Assembly: GCF_000092405.1 (NCBI RefSeq)
Contig: NC_014220.1
Coordinates: 2,341,560-2,405,559 of the forward strand
From: Syntrophothermus lipocalidus DSM 12680
GTDB taxonomy: Bacteria; Bacillota; Syntrophomonadia; Syntrophomonadales; Syntrophothermaceae
Length of the DNA stretch: 64,000 nucleotides
Direction of reading: 5' to 3'
Shown here: positions 63,978-64,000 of the stretch, piece by piece
Position numbering within the stretch: position 1 is the stretch's first letter
Layout: each line of letters opens with the position of its first letter
Notes under the pieces: model-generated
Told to the model about the DNA's origin: nothing
Seen by the model: the letters and a program-made list of their open reading frames with translations, nothing else
Database searches by the model: none
Translations under genes and position numbers: made by a program

Positions 63978-64000
63978 GAAAACCCCCCACCATCTTCTAA

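Noticed and set aside
1..64000. CRISPR arrays, rRNA genes, intact prophage
   Set aside because: No regular direct-repeat/spacer pattern, no rRNA sequence and no phage structural genes were seen.

Overview
The window reads as a spore-forming, anaerobic Clostridia-type Firmicute (possibly Syntrophomonadales-like; this is inference). The signs are a sporulation protein YyaC, a SCIFF peptide with its radical SAM maturase, a full selenocysteine toolkit (selA, selB, selC and a selD that itself carries an in-frame UGA), 2-hydroxyacyl-CoA dehydratase-type activases, and rare GlnRS use. The right end is the classic origin-proximal block rpmH-rnpA-yidD-yidC-jag-mnmE-mnmG-rsmG-noc-parA-parB. It is all on the minus strand, so oriC/dnaA should lie just beyond position 64000, and most genes are transcribed away from it.

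Layout, left to right. 1-7.4 kb: a two-gene surface-protein unit, a giant IPT/TIG-repeat protein followed by an SLH-domain protein cut by the window edge. 7.8-13.7 kb: glnS, rlmH, murA, a membrane-linked peptidase and trxB, with a decayed histidine-kinase fragment between rlmH and murA. 13.9-17.3 kb: an M23/LysM/G5 endopeptidase, the SCIFF pair scfA-scfB, and tRNA-Gly(CCC). 17.3-21.7 kb: a small accessory island bounded on both sides by the left end of the same IS. It holds a putative ADP-ribosyltransferase/HD hydrolase fusion, an LHREDGPA-repeat protein, a P-loop ATPase preceded by two tandem inverted-repeat operators, and a deletion-derivative IS. tRNA-Val(CAC) follows.

22-27 kb: an MFS transporter and a TetR-EmrA-EmrB efflux operon. 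27-30.4 kb: purA, rplI, a MazG-like gene and rpsF-ssb-rpsR with an S6:S18-type leader. 30.5-36.1 kb: a hydrolase, two small proteins (one DUF951), yedF-selD, an M18 aminopeptidase and an MNT/HEPN pair. 36.5-42 kb: tRNA-Sec, a CBS-ACT protein and a complete liv branched-chain amino acid ABC transporter. 42-48.5 kb: a three-gene acyl-CoA dehydratase/activase-like cluster and selB-selA. 48.6-54.4 kb: a YkvI-type transporter, yyaC, a phosphoribosyltransferase, bactofilin, an M23 peptidase, DUF4446 and larC. 54.4-64 kb: a perfect parS site and the segregation, tRNA-modification and membrane-insertase genes.

The selenium genes work together: SelD makes selenophosphate, SelA loads it on tRNA-Sec, and SelB delivers that tRNA to UGA codons. 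The best candidate for something undescribed is the IS-bounded island with the ART-HD fusion gene. All calls come from reading the sequence; no database search was run.
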